Positions 63,170 through 64,000 of a DNA stretch of 64,000 nucleotides are shown here, one piece after another. The stretch lies in contig VTFK01000062.1 in NCBI GenBank assembly GCA_009617715.1, positions 62,001 through 126,000 on the forward strand, in the 5' to 3' direction. The position numbers and the translations under genes were made by a program. Below the pieces are notes generated by a model that did no database searches, had not been told where the DNA came from, and saw only the letters and a program-made list of their open reading frames with translations. Origin of the DNA: Plectrocnemia conspersa. Taxonomy: Eukaryota; Arthropoda; Insecta; Trichoptera; Polycentropodidae. Each line of letters opens with the position of its first letter. The first letter of the stretch is position 1.

Positions 63170-64000
63170 TTTTTTTTTTTATAGCAATGCGCAAACCGGC
63201 ACATACCAGTTCAAAATATTTGGATAAGAAGTCGGAGATTTTCGTAGAACATGATCACATCCAAGAGCGTGCGTACATGTGTTTTTCGCGCACATATTTG
63301 TACACGAGGCAGGAAAAAACCAACTGTACGCGGTCTAGGTCGAACGAGAAAAAAATAATAGATATGTGGACGGAAGGTCGCCTTGCCGCTGCGTGTCTCA
63401 GATGACAAAATTACCACAGCCATAAAAATAAGAAAGCTCGATACCACACAATGAATTTCGACCTCATGTTTCATTATTGTTGCTCTCCGGCAACTTTCTA
63501 GCTCGCGCGTCACATGCCATGAGCTGAGGATTGATAAGAAGCGTGTGGAAGTTTCAAGGCCGACCTTATCGCACCGAACGAGGTGTGCCTCAAACATTTT
63601 TTTCGATCGGAGACTAAGTGCGCTTTATTCTATATTAGTGGTTCTCATAAACAAAGCGAACCGATTCTTCCGAAGACTCGAAAGAATGTATTGTAGGCAA
63701 TCAAGCTCAGCACGCGCTGGCGTAAAAATGCCAGTCGCGATCATCGCAACGAGAGTACCGAATTAGAACTCGACACAATGACATCATATTTGTCGAAGCG
63801 AGTGCTGCGATAATTTTCCAGTGGAATTCAGAGACCTTCGGCTAGCGCACGCCTTTTTTGGAATTGACGATTGATGGGTAGCGAGTGATTCGCGCCGAGA
63901 GCAGGAACAGTTTGAACAAACCGACAAAATGACCATCTAGCAAACGCGGAGAATGCGCAAAGAAGACGCAGAGTGCCATTTCGTATGCAAAGTTTAAAAC
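63170..64000. promoter_or_regulatory. CpG-rich island 4, running to the window end
   Basis: GC-richer DNA with frequent CG begins near 63180 and continues to the end. Open frames on both strands (up to 128 codons) look like no known protein. It could be the edge of a promoter or 5' exon of mastermind or of another gene beyond the window. Confidence 0.3.

Larger units (their letters stand above)
46309..64000. other. Probable upstream intron of mastermind: repeats and CpG-rich islands, no recognisable exon
   Basis: The first visible mastermind exon begins with a splice acceptor in phase 0, so upstream exons exist. I searched for the basic N-terminal helix and found none. Features inside are listed separately: MITEs, SINE-like copies, LINE remains and four GC-rich islands. 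The rest is AT-rich sequence with nothing assignable. Confidence 0.5.

Overview
The window reads as an AT-rich arthropod, very probably insect, nuclear genome. It has intron-rich genes with GT-AG splicing, animal housekeeping proteins of insect type, and large amounts of non-autonomous transposon sequence. I found no bacterial, organellar, tRNA, rRNA or CRISPR features. The order cannot be fixed from sequence alone. PWP2 and TRAP1 are split into 15 and 13 coding exons, which argues against a compact dipteran-type genome.

Layout. 1-12462 has no recognisable intact gene and is mostly repeats; it is probably upstream sequence or a 5' intron of the next gene. 12463-14222 (+) holds five 3' coding exons of an ELOVL-type fatty acid elongase. 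14640-15571 (-) is a complete four-exon MORN4/retinophilin gene, convergent with the elongase. 15781-25035 (-) is a complete PWP2 gene (934 aa) whose last exon lies behind a 3.4 kb intron filled with hAT transposon debris. 27005-28650 (-) is a complete V-ATPase subunit c gene (160 aa). 32169-38571 (-) is TRAP1, the mitochondrial Hsp90, with one apparent single-base frameshift and a 3.5 kb intron packed with MITEs. 43624-46308 (-) is the 3' part of mastermind, the Notch co-activator. 46309-64000 has no recognisable exons and is probably the large upstream intron of mastermind; it mixes repeats with several CpG-rich islands.

The genes do not form a pathway: lipid elongation (ER), MORN scaffold, 90S pre-ribosome assembly (nucleolus), proton pump (endolysosome), mitochondrial chaperone and Notch transcription. 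The exon models were checked by summing exon lengths. Every junction keeps frame in ELOVL, MORN4, PWP2, V-ATPase c and mastermind, and all but one do in TRAP1.

I did not find a convincing new biological system. The strongest unexplained structure is the MITE landscape: TTAA-flanked families sharing a palindromic subterminal motif, a palindromic TTA-flanked MITE nested in another element, a 308 bp hAT MITE with a perfect 8-bp duplication inside a dead hAT gene, interleaved inverted repeats, and a tRNA-headed SINE-like family.
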